Of a stretch of 64,000 nt of DNA, positions 8,477 to 17,190 are shown piece by piece. The notes beneath the pieces are model-generated. The model was given only the letters and a program-made list of their open reading frames with translations, searched no databases and was not told the origin of the DNA. The stretch is taken from NCBI GenBank assembly GCA_030603665.1, contig JAUVXJ010000003.1:273377-337376 (forward strand), in the 5' to 3' direction. The translations under genes and the position numbers were made by a program. Every line of letters starts with the position of its first letter. Within the stretch, counting starts at the first letter, position 1. Source of the DNA: Chloroflexota bacterium. GTDB taxonomy: Bacteria > Chloroflexota > Anaerolineae > UBA7937 > B3-Chlor.

Positions 8477-8629
8477 ATGGCTGCGCCGGCCTGGGGGACG
8501 GAGGGCGACTACCACCTCTTGCAGGGGAGCCCGGCGATCAATGGGGGCCTGACCCAGGGTGCGCCCACGGACAACCTGGAAGGGAGTTCCCGCGACGCGC
8601 AGCCGGGCCTGGGGGTCTACGAGAGGTAG
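8477..8629 (+). pseudogene. C-terminal scrap of a secreted beta-helix repeat protein
   Basis: A 50-codon frame contains DYHLLQGSPAINGG, APTDNLEGSSRDAQPGLG and ends VYER. This is the characteristic end of right-handed beta-helix surface proteins (DYxLxxGSPAIxxG ... DxxGxPRxxxxxxGAYE). It has no signal peptide, RBS or upstream domain, so it is best read as a remnant of a larger gene. Confidence 0.7.
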
Positions 8630-8642
8630 GTGGCGACATTGA

Positions 8643-8678
8643 GAGACCTCGGAGCTCTCGGAGACCTCAGAGGTCTGG
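8643..8678. repeat. Imperfect palindromic repeat of the ACCTCGGAGGTCT type
   Basis: Contains GAGACCTCGGAG, GAGACCTC and AGAGGTCT arms, related to the perfect element at 51-79. It lies between the beta-helix remnant and the DUF5666 gene. Confidence 0.55.
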
Positions 8679-8718
8679 GGACTGCCACAGAGAGCCGGAT
8701 AGGGGGTCCTTACCCCGC

Positions 8719-9858
8719 TCAGTTGATGCCCACCTGCTGAGCTAAGCTCTCCAGCAGCATCGTGGCCGCTTCCACCAGCGCCCTGAGCGTTTCGATCAGA
8801 GACTCACTGCCTCTGCGCACCAACACCGCCTTGTCCAGCAGACCGCCATCGTCGGTTCGCCCCACAAGGATGCCGACGCTGTCTCCAACCTCCAGATCAT
8901 CCAGACCGGGGTCTTCCACACCAGGGATCCGGAAGATGGTATCGCCATCCGTCAACACCGCCACCTCGCCCTGTAGCGCATGCAGCACGATAGTGCGCCC
9001 CTCGATGCCCGTCACCTCCCCACGGAGGAAACGAAGGTGCGATGGCCATCTGGGGATGAGGGTCACCGCCCGCGCCCTGAAGACCTCCTCCTCAGCGTCC
9101 CAGGTTCCCACGACGATGATCAAATCGCGGACGTTCAAATCCTCGACGCCGGGGTCCTCCACGCCCGGGATACGGAAGATGGTCCCTTCGTGAGTCTCTA
9201 CCCGCACCTCTCCCCGACGCGTGCGCAGTCCAATGGTGTCGCCGTCTATAGCCTGGATCACGCCCCGGAGGGTGTGCCTCCGCACCTGTCGCTCAGTGAC
9301 GATGGCCACCATGCGGGCCAGCAGGTTGCCCTCATCATCTGGCCTTCCCAGGGCCAGGATGGGATCGCCAACCGAGACGTCCTCTATCCTGGGGTTCTCC
9401 ACACCAGGGATGAACAATCGGGTGGATTCGTCGGTGATCACCAGCCGCTCGCCCTGACCGGTCTCCACAGAGATTGTGAGTCCCTCAACAGCCGTCACTC
9501 GCCCCTGCACGAAGTTCCTGCGGTGAGCCAGCTCTGCCGGCACGACCAGTACGACCCTGGCCAGCATTACTCCGTCCTCACCTCTCTCGCCCCACACACC
9601 GACGTAGTCACCCACGTCCATGTCCTCTATTGACGGCTCCTGGACACCCGGAATGAAGAAGCGGGTGTTCTCATCTGTGATCATCCTCTGCTCTTCGCCC
9701 GACGGAGTGGTGACCAGCAAGGTGTCCCCCTCGATGGCTGCCACCTGACCCCGCAGAGCTACCCGGTCCGCCTGCTCCTCCGCCCAGGCGGTGCCCGTCA
9801 CCGACAACAGCATCCCCACCAGCACTAGACTGACCAGTAGCTTAGTTCTGCGTTTCAT
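8719..9858 (-). CDS. Exported four-repeat DUF5666-like protein
   Basis: A 379-residue exported protein: signal peptide to about residue 26 (TGTAWA/EE), then four tandem ~80-residue units. Each starts with a GxVxAIEGxT strand, carries a T-x-F-(F/R)-I-P-G-V-(E/Q)-(D/N/E)-P turn and a V-G-D-x-(V/I) step, and ends in an R-x-V-x-(L/I)-(V/I) strand. This matches the small beta-barrel DUF5666 fold seen in cell-envelope proteins, usually single or double copy. Four nearly equal copies point to internal duplication. Function in the family is unknown; binding of a ligand or polymer at the cell surface is a guess. A hydrophobic C-terminal helix (TLRALVEAATMLLESLAQQV) follows the last unit. Confidence 0.75.
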   Translation of the reverse strand: MKRRTKLLVSLVLVGMLLSVTGTAWAEEQADRVALRGQVAAIEGDTLLVTTPSGEEQRMITDENTRFFIPGVQEPSIEDMDVGDYVGVWGERGEDGVMLARVVLVVPAELAHRRNFVQGRVTAVEGLTISVETGQGERLVITDESTRLFIPGVENPRIEDVSVGDPILALGRPDDEGNLLARMVAIVTERQVRRHTLRGVIQAIDGDTIGLRTRRGEVRVETHEGTIFRIPGVEDPGVEDLNVRDLIIVVGTWDAEEEVFRARAVTLIPRWPSHLRFLRGEVTGIEGRTIVLHALQGEVAVLTDGDTIFRIPGVEDPGLDDLEVGDSVGILVGRTDDGGLLDKAVLVRRGSESLIETLRALVEAATMLLESLAQQVGIN

Positions 9859-9986
9859 CTGCTCTCGCCTCCCGATATCTCGTTGTTGCCCAAAGTATCG
9901 CTACCAGTATCGGGTCTGGCGGTAAGCCTGGCGTTGTCCGTCTGTAAAATCCGTGTAAAAGGGAATCCGCACCCGCTCTCGCTTTC

Positions 9987-11078
9987 TCAGCCGTATTCCG
10001 GAGCTTCACCTAACATGTTTCTCCTCTCACTGCGACGGTGCCGCCAACGCAGCAGATCGAGGACTCTGGGCATGGCCGTGGTGTACAGCCAGTAGACCGG
10101 CCTGGAGACGGGCCAGTCGTAGGCTCCCAGCCAGGACGCGAACTCTCCTCCGAAACCCATCTTGAATCGATACACACCCCACATGGGGTCGCTCTCCTCC
10201 AGCACATCTGGCGCTCCCCACATGTCATAGAAGGAATAGCCCTGCGCTTTGGCCCACCTCATGGCCTCCCACTGCAAGAGATGGTTGGGCATCAGGTTGC
10301 GGTGCCTGTCGGTGGATGCGCCATACATATACCAGGCCCTGTCGCCGAAATGGAAGAGTATCAACCCCCCCAGCGTATCTCCCTCGCAGCGGGCCAGGAA
10401 GAGCTGCGCCAGCCCCTGGCTCACGAACGTCCCCCAGGCATCGGCGTAGTAGGAGAAGGGTCGAATGATGAACTCATCCCGGGCGCTGGTTTTGGTGTAC
10501 ATCTCGTAGAACAGGGGTAGATCATCCATCCCGACCTGATGCACCTCCACCCCTTTCCGCTGGGCCAGGCGGATGTTGTACCGCCACTTCCCTTTCATCG
10601 CCGAGAGCAGCTCATCTTCCGATCGTCGCAAATCGACGAGCATCGTGTTGCGATACTGAATCTGCTCCGAGGATGCCCGCCAACCCCGCAGCTCAAGTAG
10701 CTGTTTCACGTCGCTCCGATCCGCCGAGACATCGGGGTCGATCTTGATGAAGATGGCACGTTCCGCTCTGGCCAAGCCCTCCAGTTCGGTCAGTACCGTG
10801 GCTATCAACTCGGCGTCACCATAGTCCAGGGCCGGGCCCTTGGGCACATACATCACCCCCCCCGGTCCCCGGGGCAGTCGTCGAAGCAAGACCGACGCGG
10901 CTGCGACCGCCTCATGGCCCCGCTCGAAGAGCAGGCGAGTTGGCTGCCATCCGTGGCGGCTCTTGAAATCGCCCCATTCATAGGACTGAAGCACGTGGGC
11001 AGAGGGAAGACCAGCGACGGCTTTGTTCCATCGCCATCTGTCCTCGACCTGAACCAGCTCCAGACTATGCCGTTTCAC
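9987..11078 (-). CDS. FemAB-type aminoacyltransferase (paralogue 1)
   Basis: A 363-residue FemABX-family protein with twin GNAT-like domains. Seen: VLQSYEWGDFKSRHGW near the N-terminus, MYVPKGPALDY, the central RYNIRLAQRKGVEV helix, YMYGASTDRHRNLMPNHLLQW, and YDMWGAPD. These motifs are typical of the lipid II/peptidoglycan bridge-forming aminoacyl-tRNA-dependent enzymes. With the second FemAB (26005-27084) and MurE in the same window, a branched peptidoglycan stem or bridge is plausible but not proven. It ends in a basic tail (LLRWRHRRSERRN). It lies 57 bp downstream of the GNAT gene on the same strand. Confidence 0.87.
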   Translation of the reverse strand: MKRHSLELVQVEDRWRWNKAVAGLPSAHVLQSYEWGDFKSRHGWQPTRLLFERGHEAVAAASVLLRRLPRGPGGVMYVPKGPALDYGDAELIATVLTELEGLARAERAIFIKIDPDVSADRSDVKQLLELRGWRASSEQIQYRNTMLVDLRRSEDELLSAMKGKWRYNIRLAQRKGVEVHQVGMDDLPLFYEMYTKTSARDEFIIRPFSYYADAWGTFVSQGLAQLFLARCEGDTLGGLILFHFGDRAWYMYGASTDRHRNLMPNHLLQWEAMRWAKAQGYSFYDMWGAPDVLEESDPMWGVYRFKMGFGGEFASWLGAYDWPVSRPVYWLYTTAMPRVLDLLRWRHRRSERRNMLGEAPEYG

Positions 11079-11135
11079 CCTCGTGTCCTCGTGATCCGCG
11101 AATACCTTCGGCGTGCTCGCTCGTCCACCCCGCGT

Positions 11136-11726
11136 TCACAACTCGCGACACATCCAGCACAGTGTCCGCTCGGCCACCTCCAGCTTCCTCTCTATCTCGA
11201 ACCCCTCGCTGCGATACAGTCTGTAGGCGGGGGTGTCTCGATCGGTGATCAGCAGGATCCCAGTATATCCCTCTTGCATCGCCTGCCTATAGAGAAACTG
11301 GAGAAGATGGCGCCCCAGCCCCTGCCGCTGATAGGCCGGCAACGTGGCCAGCATCACCATTTCCAGGTGACGTTCCTGCAACAGTGGCTTGTGCCGCTCC
11401 ACATCCAGGAGAGGCCCCATGGCTCCCCCACCCACCCCGCGCCTCACGCCCCACGCCACCCGTGCCAGGGCCAGGAGCGAGGCGTCTTCACGGGCATCGA
11501 CGGAGAGGGAACCGCAGACCAGTCCCTCGTCGGTCCTGATCCCACAGAGAAGCAAGCTCTTCATATGCCAGTGGAAGTCAACCAGAGCCTTCACCAGGGC
11601 GCCGGTGTCCTCGGGACGTGCTCCCAGCGCGGGCACCATGGGGTGTTCCTCGAAGGCCTGCGTCAGCGCCTGCGTCAACTCCTCTTTGGCGCCGCTGGTC
11701 AGCCGCTCTACCATCGGATGCTGCAT
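11136..11726 (-). CDS. GNAT-family N-acetyltransferase
   Basis: A 196-residue acetyltransferase. The acetyl-CoA-binding signature is visible as LATLPAYQRQGLGRHLLQFL (Q-x-x-G-x-G/A), followed by ITDRDTPAYRLYRSEGFEIE, the usual beta-alpha motif B. The frame is open to 11831, but that would overlap the GrpB gene by about 90 bp; ATG at 11726 has a GGGGG site upstream and starts 17 bp after the GrpB stop, so I take that start. The acceptor is unknown. It lies between GrpB and FemAB genes in a same-strand cluster. Confidence 0.85.
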   Translation of the reverse strand: MQHPMVERLTSGAKEELTQALTQAFEEHPMVPALGARPEDTGALVKALVDFHWHMKSLLLCGIRTDEGLVCGSLSVDAREDASLLALARVAWGVRRGVGGGAMGPLLDVERHKPLLQERHLEMVMLATLPAYQRQGLGRHLLQFLYRQAMQEGYTGILLITDRDTPAYRLYRSEGFEIERKLEVAERTLCWMCREL

Positions 11727-11742
11727 GGAACGTGCACCCCCT

Positions 11743-12279
11743 TCAGCCACGACTATCCGAACCCTGGGCAGCCCGCGCACTGGCGACGATGGCCTCGATG
11801 AAAGGGGCCTTGGCGTCGGTATAGCCTTCACGGTCCCGGCCGAATCTGCCGGCCAGTTCCTTCTTCAAGCGGAAGTAATCCTCTGCGTCCTCAGGGTGCA
11901 ACCTCAGCCAATCCCGAAACACCAGATGCCTCTCCCAGAACTCGCTCGTGTGCTCCACCATGTGCAGGTGGTAGGTGCGAGCCTCCGGCGGGCCCTTGTG
12001 GAGGTACCGCCTCTCCGGGATGATGTCATTGTTTTCGGGAACGTACTCGTACCCAATCCCTGCAAGCGGCTCGACGCACCGCTCCGCATCCTTGAGGCGA
12101 CGCACGGCCGGCATGATATCGATGATGGGTTTTCCACCCAGATTGGGCACCGCAGTACTGCCGACGTGTTCAATGGCGACGATCAAATCCCCGGCAGCCC
12201 TCACGATGCGATTTCTTTCTTCCTCGTACAGCGTTGGCCACCGAGGATCATACTCCACCATGATCACGGGCGCAGGCAC
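11743..12279 (-). CDS. GrpB/UPF0157-family nucleotidyltransferase-fold protein
   Basis: 178 residues, the usual GrpB domain length. The NTase-like core is visible: IVAIEHVGSTAVPNLGGKPI then DIMPAVRRL, giving the G-S-T and the acidic residue of the fold, and later RTYHLHMVEH with FRDWLRLHPEDAEDYFRLKK. GrpB proteins have a minimal nucleotidyltransferase fold; in a few bacteria the domain is fused to CoaE, but its reaction is unknown. It starts 84 bp downstream of the LysE gene and shares its strand with LysE, GNAT and FemAB. Confidence 0.87.
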   Translation of the reverse strand: MPAPVIMVEYDPRWPTLYEEERNRIVRAAGDLIVAIEHVGSTAVPNLGGKPIIDIMPAVRRLKDAERCVEPLAGIGYEYVPENNDIIPERRYLHKGPPEARTYHLHMVEHTSEFWERHLVFRDWLRLHPEDAEDYFRLKKELAGRFGRDREGYTDAKAPFIEAIVASARAAQGSDSRG

Positions 12280-12362
12280 GGTGCTCTCCTCTCAAACAAC
12301 TGACCGGTACGCACAAGGAATGAGGAACTCGAAGCAGCCCTCGTCCAGCTTGGGGTCCGCCG

Positions 12363-12983
12363 TCACCTTCTGAGACTGAGAATGGCCAGAACGCCGAACC
12401 CCAGGATGACTAACCCGGCTGCCCTGTTCACCCACCCGAGGGCCCGCGGAGTGAACTTGGACTGAAAAAGGCTCACACCCCCGCTCAGAATGAGCCACCA
12501 CGCTGCCGAACCGCAAAACACCCCCAGCACCAGCAGAGCCGCCGCCCCGTAGTCCCCTGTGGCACTCCCTATCCCCAGCCCGGCGAACACGGCCGTGAAT
12601 GCCAGAATGGTCATGGGATTGGTGAGGGTCAAGAAAAAGGTGGAAACGTATGCGCCAAGGAGCCCTTCCCCTTCCGCGTAGGCGGGACCTTCAGCGGGCC
12701 GGGACAAGTAGGTCTTGAGCCCCAGATAGCAGAGGAAGAGTCCACCTACGAGACGGATCCAGGTCTGGTAGCCGACCAGTATGTTGGAAACGTACGTCAG
12801 CCCAAAGGCTGGGATGACCCCATACACGGCATCCGCGGTAGCAGCCCCCAGACCGGACAGGAGTCCTGAGGCACGCCCTTCGGCCAAGGTCCTACGGATG
12901 CACAGGACTCCGATGGGTCCCACGGGCACGGCTATGGAGAACCCGATCACCGCTCCCCTGAGCAGGTATGAGAGATCCACCAC
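12363..12983 (-). CDS. LysE/RhtB-type amino-acid exporter
   Basis: A 206-residue protein with about six transmembrane helices. The N-terminus (GFSIAVPVGPIGVLCIRRTL with a following G-L-G-A-A-T-A-D) is the hallmark of the LysE family, and FLTLTNPMTILAFTAVFAG is the second conserved block. The family exports basic or neutral amino acids, or related small molecules, by proton antiport; the substrate here is unknown. It begins 9 bp after the UbiE stop, so the two genes are probably one transcription unit despite unrelated functions. Confidence 0.88.
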   Translation of the reverse strand: MVDLSYLLRGAVIGFSIAVPVGPIGVLCIRRTLAEGRASGLLSGLGAATADAVYGVIPAFGLTYVSNILVGYQTWIRLVGGLFLCYLGLKTYLSRPAEGPAYAEGEGLLGAYVSTFFLTLTNPMTILAFTAVFAGLGIGSATGDYGAAALLVLGVFCGSAAWWLILSGGVSLFQSKFTPRALGWVNRAAGLVILGFGVLAILSLRR

Positions 12984-12992
12984 CGTCTCCCC

Positions 12993-13754
12993 CTATGCAG
13001 GCTTGAAGCCACGGTGCACGGCTACCATGCCGCCGCTCAGATTGAAGTACTCGCAGCGCTCGAACCCGGCCTGTTCCATCATGCCCTTCAGCGTCTCCTG
13101 GTCTGGGTGCACGCGGATGGATTCGGCCAAATACCGGTACTCGCCCCCATTCCCAGCAACCAGCCGGCCTACGACGGGCATGACGTGGAATGAGTAGAAG
13201 TCATAGAGGGGGGCGAATCCCCGCACTGTGACATGGGAGAACTCCAGAATCATCGCCGACCCACCAGGCTTCAACACCCTGTACATGGACGCGAGGGTTG
13301 CCTTCCGGTCCGTCACGTTGCGCAGCCCGAAAGCAAGGGTCGTGCAGTCGAAGTCGCCGTCCGCAAAGGGGAGACACTCAGCATCTGCCTGGATCAGGCC
13401 CACGTTGCCTTCCTTGCCGAGGCCAGCCAGACGCTCTCCCCCAATGCTCAGCATGGTTGCGTTGATGTCGGCCAGTACGACCAGACCTTCGGCACCCACC
13501 AGAGGCAGCAGGCGAGCCGTGAACTCGCCTGTACCCCCAGCGAGATCCAGCACGCGATCACCCGGGCCAACGCCGCTCACACCTACGGCGAAGCGCCTCC
13601 ACAGCCGGTGCATGCCAAAGGACATCACGTCGTTGAGCAGATCGTACCTGCTGGCCAAGGAGTCGAAAATGGCCCCCACCAATCTGTTCTTCTCATCGAT
13701 GGGGACCTGTCGATAGCCGAAATCTGTTGTTCCGCTCTGCTTGCTATGATCCAT
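12993..13754 (-). CDS. ubiE: UbiE/MenG-type demethylmenaquinone methyltransferase
   Basis: A 253-residue SAM-dependent methyltransferase. Motif I is VLDLAGGTGEFT, the UbiE family block is FDSLASRYDLLNDVMSFGMH, and post-motif blocks TTLAFGLRNVTDR and VLKPGGSAMILEF are intact, as is the C-terminal YRYLAESIRVHPDQETL. It should methylate the ring of demethylmenaquinone (or a ubiquinone precursor) in quinone synthesis at the membrane. For Chloroflexota, menaquinone is expected, and the product would serve the complex I encoded at 27304-37654. ATG 13754 is the natural start. Confidence 0.92.
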   Translation of the reverse strand: MDHSKQSGTTDFGYRQVPIDEKNRLVGAIFDSLASRYDLLNDVMSFGMHRLWRRFAVGVSGVGPGDRVLDLAGGTGEFTARLLPLVGAEGLVVLADINATMLSIGGERLAGLGKEGNVGLIQADAECLPFADGDFDCTTLAFGLRNVTDRKATLASMYRVLKPGGSAMILEFSHVTVRGFAPLYDFYSFHVMPVVGRLVAGNGGEYRYLAESIRVHPDQETLKGMMEQAGFERCEYFNLSGGMVAVHRGFKPA

Positions 13755-13857
13755 TCGGCCCTATGTACTCAGAAGAGTGTGCTACGCCGGCCCGTGGTGC
13801 GTAGGGCGGGGTATGCGTTGTTATCTGGGAAGTCAAACCGGCGTGGTGCCCCCGCCG

Positions 13858-14295
13858 TCAGAGTATCTCGTTCAAGATCTCCGCAGCGTCTCGCACGAAG
13901 CCTGGACAGCGCGTCGCAGCGAGGTTGTTCTGCGACACCTGCTCCATGCCTTCAGGGGTGCTGATGTCATGACCCAGCAGCTCCCTGCACACGATCGACC
14001 CATGGCGACCTTCGAACTCCTGCACGAATCTCTCCACCAAGCTGTAGGCCAGGTCCCTCGTCTCCTCATCGTCGGCCCTGAGTCTTCCATGCTTCAGTCC
14101 GATGGCCATGAAGGCCCCGGTGACCGCGCCGCAAGTGTCTCCCCTGTGAGCCATGCCGCCTCCAAAGGCGGTGGCCACTCTCAGAGCCGTCTCCCGGTCC
14201 AGTCCAAGCTCAGCCGCCCACGCGGAGAAGACCGCCTGAGAGCAATTGAAGCCCTCCTCGAAGCCGGAAACCGCATGCTCAACTACATCCATCAA
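13858..14295 (-). CDS. C_GCAxxG_C_C family redox-type protein
   Basis: A 145-residue protein matching the C_GCAxxG_C_C family. The spaced cysteines are visible: FNCSQAVF (first Cys), FGGGMAHRGDTCGAVTGAF (the G-D-T-C-G-A-V-T-G block), IVCRELLG (third) and ATRCPGFV (fourth). The family is thought to bind a metal or cluster, or act in redox reactions; exact function is not known. It lies about 100 bp upstream of ubiE on the same strand. Length fits the family, and the start at 14295 lies just inside the cluster of helices that opens the family fold. Confidence 0.88.
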   Translation of the reverse strand: MMDVVEHAVSGFEEGFNCSQAVFSAWAAELGLDRETALRVATAFGGGMAHRGDTCGAVTGAFMAIGLKHGRLRADDEETRDLAYSLVERFVQEFEGRHGSIVCRELLGHDISTPEGMEQVSQNNLAATRCPGFVRDAAEILNEIL

Positions 14296-14398
14296 TCCAT
14301 CTCCAGTCTCTTGCCTTGCCTGGTCCGATCACGTTGACCAGGCGACGATATGAACTATCTCGCACCTACTCACTTGGCGTGGCATCGGGCACTACGGC

Positions 14399-15208
14399 CT
14401 AGCGCACGTCAAGGGAACCCAGGTTCACCTCCGCACGGAGCTCGACTTTGTTGGTCGCCGTCTCGTACTCTGGCGACTCATACACGCCGCTGCTGACCCG
14501 CGGGAAGCGTCCCCGATCTACCTTCACCTCAGCCAGGGCGCTGTGAGTTCGGATGCTGGCTGCCACCCCGGACGGCACCCTAACCTCCACTCCGCCTGCA
14601 CCGCAGCTAATTTCGGCCCGTATCTGCCCCGCGCTCGCTGGCAGGGTGAGCTTGGTCACGCTGGCCCCGGTCTCCACCTGCAAGTCCCTCACCTGGAGAC
14701 CACTCAGGTCGAGGCGGTTGTCACTGGCGCCCCCCTCGATCTTCAGCGTGAGCGGGATCTCCTCGTTCAGCTCAACCACCCACTCCGCACCGCGGGCCTT
14801 GGCCCACTTCCAGGGCAGAAGCGTGGTCATCAGGCCCTGACCGCGCACCCGCATCGACAGGTCTGCCAGGGTCCCTTCCCTTTTCAGCGTGTGCTCAAGC
14901 CCACCGGTGAATCTGCCCTCGGCCAGAACACCAGGGCCAGCGCCCGCGCCTACCTGCAGCCGCCCTGCACCGTGGGTGATTCTGATCCGAGCCTCGGTAG
15001 CGCCTTCCAGTGGAATAGCTACCTCCTCCTCTGCCGCGGAAGGCTCCTTCACGAAGGCACCCCACACCAGCCACACACCCACAGCGATGATCAGGCAGGC
15101 CCACAACAACCCGCACACGGAGACGCGAATCAAGCCTAAGGCATCGAGAACGCCCAACAATCCCCAGGCGATGAGGACACCACCACCTATGATCCCAATC
15201 CTTCTCAT
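14399..15208 (-). CDS. Membrane-anchored LiaF-like protein with toast-rack domain
   Basis: A 269-residue protein with two N-terminal membrane helices (residues ~5-50), resembling the LiaI/LiaF-type membrane region, then a soluble domain to the end. Residues ~70-130 (EARIRITHGAGRLQVGAGAG) match the DUF2154 'toast rack' N-terminal domain; the rest contains repeating beta strands rich in Gly and Val (LQVETGASVTKLTL, EISCGAGGVEVRV). Related proteins sense envelope stress or inhibit LiaRS-type kinases. The next upstream gene is another membrane protein of the same kind, and the lipoprotein at 18698-19414 has the same beta domain. Confidence 0.78.
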   Translation of the reverse strand: MRRIGIIGGGVLIAWGLLGVLDALGLIRVSVCGLLWACLIIAVGVWLVWGAFVKEPSAAEEEVAIPLEGATEARIRITHGAGRLQVGAGAGPGVLAEGRFTGGLEHTLKREGTLADLSMRVRGQGLMTTLLPWKWAKARGAEWVVELNEEIPLTLKIEGGASDNRLDLSGLQVRDLQVETGASVTKLTLPASAGQIRAEISCGAGGVEVRVPSGVAASIRTHSALAEVKVDRGRFPRVSSGVYESPEYETATNKVELRAEVNLGSLDVR

Positions 15209-15279
15209 GTCGTATTCCTCCTCCCATCAATGGAGCAGTCAATCATCTGGACAGGCAATCTGACACGCATTCGATGAGC

Positions 15280-15798
15280 CTAAGAGCGACCGATGCGCAG
15301 CAACCCCTGCAACACCAATAGCAAACCAAACCCTACGACCAGCAACGGCCAGTACTGGCCCAGCAACCCCACTCCGCCGAAGACCGAGCCAAGAACGGCG
15401 AACAGCACAAGGCCGATGAGGATCAACGCTCCGCCCTCGCGCACGCCCTTGCCGGTCTTGCCGTCCAGGATGTTGGCCACCAGAACTCCCAACCCGACGA
15501 AGCTGGGGATGAGTCCCCAGGCGTAGATCCAGGCCTGCCAACTGCCAGCGGTCGTCTGGTAGTACAGTATGGCCCCCACGCCGGCCACAATGCAGGCCGG
15601 GACAGCCAGACCTGGCACGGCTGTCACCAGGGCCACAACGAACAGGATGCCACCTATGGCGACGATGAACAAGGGCCAGGTAACCTCGAGGTTGAGCACG
15701 TCCTTCAACCCAGGCACCAGTTGCAGAGCCACAAACCAGGCTCCGATGAGGATGAGCAGTATTCCGCCAACCAGACTGGATCTCCGTCTACGGTCCAT
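15280..15798 (-). CDS. Small LiaI/DUF5668-like membrane protein
   Basis: A 172-residue protein, almost entirely hydrophobic, with five or six transmembrane segments. It starts MDRRRRSSLVGGILLILIGA, the basic-then-hydrophobic start typical of the DUF5668/LiaI-LiaF-like transmembrane domain, and ends in a second copy of the same helix pair (LLVVGFGLLLVLQGLLRIG). It is 71 bp upstream of the LiaF-like gene and probably co-transcribed. A role in envelope stress sensing follows from the family only. Confidence 0.72.
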   Translation of the reverse strand: MDRRRRSSLVGGILLILIGAWFVALQLVPGLKDVLNLEVTWPLFIVAIGGILFVVALVTAVPGLAVPACIVAGVGAILYYQTTAGSWQAWIYAWGLIPSFVGLGVLVANILDGKTGKGVREGGALILIGLVLFAVLGSVFGGVGLLGQYWPLLVVGFGLLLVLQGLLRIGRS

Positions 15799-15944
15799 CC
15801 GAATCCCCTCCTTCAGAGGTCATTACCAAACGATGCAACGGAACCTGTGACCACGCCGAGCGAAAACCGCATCACTGCCGCAGCGCTCCAATTGTACGAC
15901 AGTGAACAGCAAACGACAAGCCCTGGCTCGGGAGAACAGGCGTC

Positions 15945-15978
15945 AACCCTCCCGAAGGTTGTCAACCTTCGGGAGGTT
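15945..15978. repeat. Near-perfect palindrome (CTCCCGAAGGTTG arms)
   Basis: Arms AACCCTCCCGAAGGTTG (15945-15961) and CAACCTTCGGGAGGTT (15963-15978) pair along 16 bp with one bulged base. It lies in the 290-bp gap between the start of the small membrane protein and the end of the DUF1638 gene. No T-run follows on either strand, so it is a dispersed palindrome rather than a simple terminator. Confidence 0.65.
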
Positions 15979-16088
15979 CCGAATAGGAGTTGCGACTGGT
16001 ATTGACGTCGTCGGGGCTTGGATGGGCCAGGAAGGGTGCGGGAGGTCCTAAGTCGTGGCCTTGCGCCACCCCTTGCGAAGACTGGTGT

Positions 16089-16871
16089 CTATTCGTGTGG
16101 GGTTTCCCTCTGTTGACGCTGCAGCGAATCCTTGGCCCCCTGCCAGGTCCTCCCGAGGATGTCCATGGTTCCTTCGCACGCCTCGATGCGAAAACCGAAC
16201 ATCTCCACGAACTCACGGATGCCCTGCCGCATCTCCTCCTCAGACATCACGGGACTGGAGATCACAAGGGTGCGTTCGTAGTTTTCGAACATGCGTTTGG
16301 CCATTTCAATGCTCACGCCGCCGGTCTGAAGATCAAACAAGCGCTGCCAGTGAGAGGACCAGCCCGGCGTGATGAAGAACGTCCCAGCGACCTTGCGCTG
16401 CTCAGCGTAGTACCGCTCTCGGCCACCGATGAGTAGCCCCACGCAGTCGTCCACCGGATGATCTTCGTCCATGGGGATGAACACCGGCACACCGATGTCC
16501 GAGAGAAGCTTCTCTGGCGCCTCCAAGGCATTGCCGCACAGGCCGTACCCCAGCAGAAGGGCATCAGCGTATTGGCTCATCTCCTGAGCCGCCTCGACCA
16601 ATGCCTCGCGGAGCTTCTTGGGCCAGATATGCAGCCCAAGTTCCAGCACCCGAACCAGCGCCTCTGTCTGAGATCCACCGTCGGGCGTGAACTCGTCGAG
16701 TCTCGATACGCGCCTCAAATGTCCGTCTCGTTGACTGTCAAGCCTGGACAGGAGGCGCGCGGACTGCCCATCCTCCAGCACCGTGACCCGCCCCACATCT
16801 CCATCCATGCTCAGCAGGTGACCGAACTCGAGTTCCAGTATCTCGCAAGTGAGAACGCCTAGCACTGCCAC
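16089..16871 (-). CDS. DUF1638 domain protein
   Basis: A 260-residue protein of the DUF1638 family. The characteristic core is visible: LLLGYGLCGNALEAPEKLLS, VPVFIPMDEDHPVDDCVGLLI, and the later TFFITPGWSSHW. The N-terminus (VLTCEILELEF) includes the conserved Cys-Glu. Family members are often found beside corrinoid methyltransferases and are suspected to bind a metal or corrinoid; the activity is unknown. GTG at 16871 has a GGAGAGGAC site upstream. No corrinoid protein lies nearby here. Downstream (plus-strand left) is an untranslated gap of about 290 bp containing a palindrome. Confidence 0.82.
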   Translation of the reverse strand: MAVLGVLTCEILELEFGHLLSMDGDVGRVTVLEDGQSARLLSRLDSQRDGHLRRVSRLDEFTPDGGSQTEALVRVLELGLHIWPKKLREALVEAAQEMSQYADALLLGYGLCGNALEAPEKLLSDIGVPVFIPMDEDHPVDDCVGLLIGGRERYYAEQRKVAGTFFITPGWSSHWQRLFDLQTGGVSIEMAKRMFENYERTLVISSPVMSEEEMRQGIREFVEMFGFRIEACEGTMDILGRTWQGAKDSLQRQQRETPHE

Positions 16872-16978
16872 GATCTTGTCCTCTCCAGTTCCAGCAAGAC
16901 CGAACTGGGGCTCGGTTGGAGCCCCATCTCTCAGTCCTGCGCCTCACACAGAGCGGCCCACAGGACACGCGCCGCCTT

Positions 16979-17094
16979 CACTCCTCGCAGATTCTCCTGT
17001 AGGCCTCTCGGAAGGGTAACCCTTTCTTCACCAGTTCGTACACCCTCTCTGTGGCGTGCACTTCGTCGGTCAGTCCTGCGGGCCCATGCCTTGG
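16979..17094 (-). pseudogene. C-terminal scrap of an argininosuccinate-lyase-like gene
   Basis: A short minus-strand frame ends LTDEVHATERVYELVKKG then LPFREAYRRICEE and a stop at 16979-16981. The A-T-E-x-x-x-x-L-V-K-x-G-x-P-F-R-E-A-Y pattern is the C-terminal signature of ArgH-type lyases. Nothing of the lyase core remains upstream, where the sequence is unrelated up to the PucC-like stop. It explains part of the 319-bp gap 16872-17190. Confidence 0.55.
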
Positions 17095-17190
17095 CCACGA
17101 GGATGGCACCACGGCTGGTCCGCTCTTTCCAGGCCCTGGGTCACCATTTGCTGGACTGCCCCGTGAACTCGAACGGCCTAGAACTGTGAC

